Shown here piece by piece: positions 5,464-5,870 of a stretch of DNA of 5,870 nucleotides. Below the pieces are notes generated by a model. That model had not been told where the DNA came from and did no database searches. It saw only the letters and a program-made list of their open reading frames with translations. The position numbers and the translations under genes are program-made. Source of the DNA: Candidatus Bipolaricaulota bacterium (GTDB lineage: Bacteria; Bipolaricaulota; Bipolaricaulia; Bipolaricaulales; Bipolaricaulaceae); contig JAGGRX010000140.1 in assembly GCA_021159405.1 (NCBI GenBank), positions 1-5,870 on the forward strand, in the 5' to 3' direction. Each line of letters starts with the position of its first letter. Position 1 is the first letter of the stretch.

Positions 5464-5870
5464 ACGGATCGAAGGCATCCCGCAGGGCATCCCCCAGGAA
5501 GTTGAAGGCGAGCACCGTAACGGTGATGAATATCCCGGGAATGAGGAGCCAGGGGTAACTTTGGATCGTGGCCGCGTTGTTCGCCTTGGAGAGGAGGAGA
5601 CCCCAAGAGACCATGGGCTCGTGGATACCTATTCCCAAGAAACTTAAGCCGCTCTCACCCAAGATGGCTCCGGGAATATTCAGGGTGGCGGCCACGATCA
5701 GGTACGAGGTTAGGTTTGGCACGATGTGCCGCCCGATGATCCGGAGGTCATGAGCCCCAATCGCTTTGGCCGCCTCGGTGAAGTCCATGGACCTGATGGC
5801 AAGCACTTGCCCTCGCACCACCCGAGCCATTCCCGCCCCCCCTACCCCCGACATGATGGCCACGCACCCC
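5450..5870 (-). CDS. OppC/DppC-type ABC transporter permease, C-terminal part (start beyond window)
   Basis: This is the C-terminal part of an inner-membrane permease of a peptide/nickel-type ABC importer (binding-protein-dependent transport family). About 139 residues are visible; the family normally has about 280-320, and the frame stays open to the right edge, so the GTG/ATG codons near 5863 and 5854 are internal rather than starts. Visible landmarks in order are ARVVRGQVL; the EAA loop at 5714-5776 (EAAKAIG followed by HIVPN), which contacts the ATPase; a membrane segment ending in GESGLSFLGIGI; SWGLLL; and a last membrane helix before the typical ending LGDALRDAFDPF. The OppC/DppC side is favoured over OppB by SFLGIG, SWG and the LGDALRDAFDP ending. 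Substrate cannot be told. Partner genes (OppB-type permease, binding protein, ATPases) are expected beyond the right edge, with this gene last in transcription order. Its TAA stop lies inside the 3' end of the convergent gene. Confidence 0.93.
   Translation of the reverse strand, partial: GCVAIMSGVGGAGMARVVRGQVLAIRSMDFTEAAKAIGAHDLRIIGRHIVPNLTSYLIVAATLNIPGAILGESGLSFLGIGIHEPMVSWGLLLSKANNAATIQSYPWLLIPGIFITVTVLAFNFLGDALRDAFDPFRVV

Overview
The window is GC-rich bacterial chromosomal DNA with dense coding. It contains three complete protein genes, one gene cut by the right edge, and a possible gene start at the left edge. I see no RNA genes, CRISPR arrays, insertion sequences or transfer signatures. 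The organism is a bacterium. GyrA has the six-bladed C-terminal domain of non-enterobacterial gyrases, and TyrRS is of the TyrZ-like, S4-domain type. The phylum cannot be fixed from this window. A deep-branching, possibly thermophilic lineage such as Bipolaricaulota/Acetothermia is only a guess.

Layout. The minus strand from 3675 down to 69 carries gyrA (DNA gyrase subunit A) followed after 10 nt by tyrS (tyrosyl-tRNA synthetase), with the tyrS Shine-Dalgarno sequence overlapping the gyrA stop codon. They therefore look like one translationally coupled operon. A further GTG start with a strong Shine-Dalgarno sequence lies 35 nt after tyrS and stays open to the left edge, so the operon may continue. 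A 99-bp divergent intergenic region (3676-3774) holds a good gyrA promoter candidate, a weaker candidate for the opposite gene, and two overlapping perfect inverted repeats that touch the -35 elements of both.

On the plus strand, 3775-5463 encodes a 562-residue membrane-anchored protein. It reads as two diverged copies of a peptidase-MA-like (gluzincin-type) domain joined by a TPR-like helical linker, and neither copy has an HExxH zinc motif. Its 3' end overlaps by 14 bp the 3' end of a minus-strand OppC/DppC-type ABC transporter permease whose start lies beyond the right edge.

Most worth a second look: the tyrosyl-tRNA synthetase has lost both KMSKS lysines and the first His of HIGH while keeping its tyrosine pocket; the duplicated zinc-less peptidase-like protein has no obvious named family; and gyrase A has its exact GyrA box in blade 5 and a Met at the quinolone-contact serine position.
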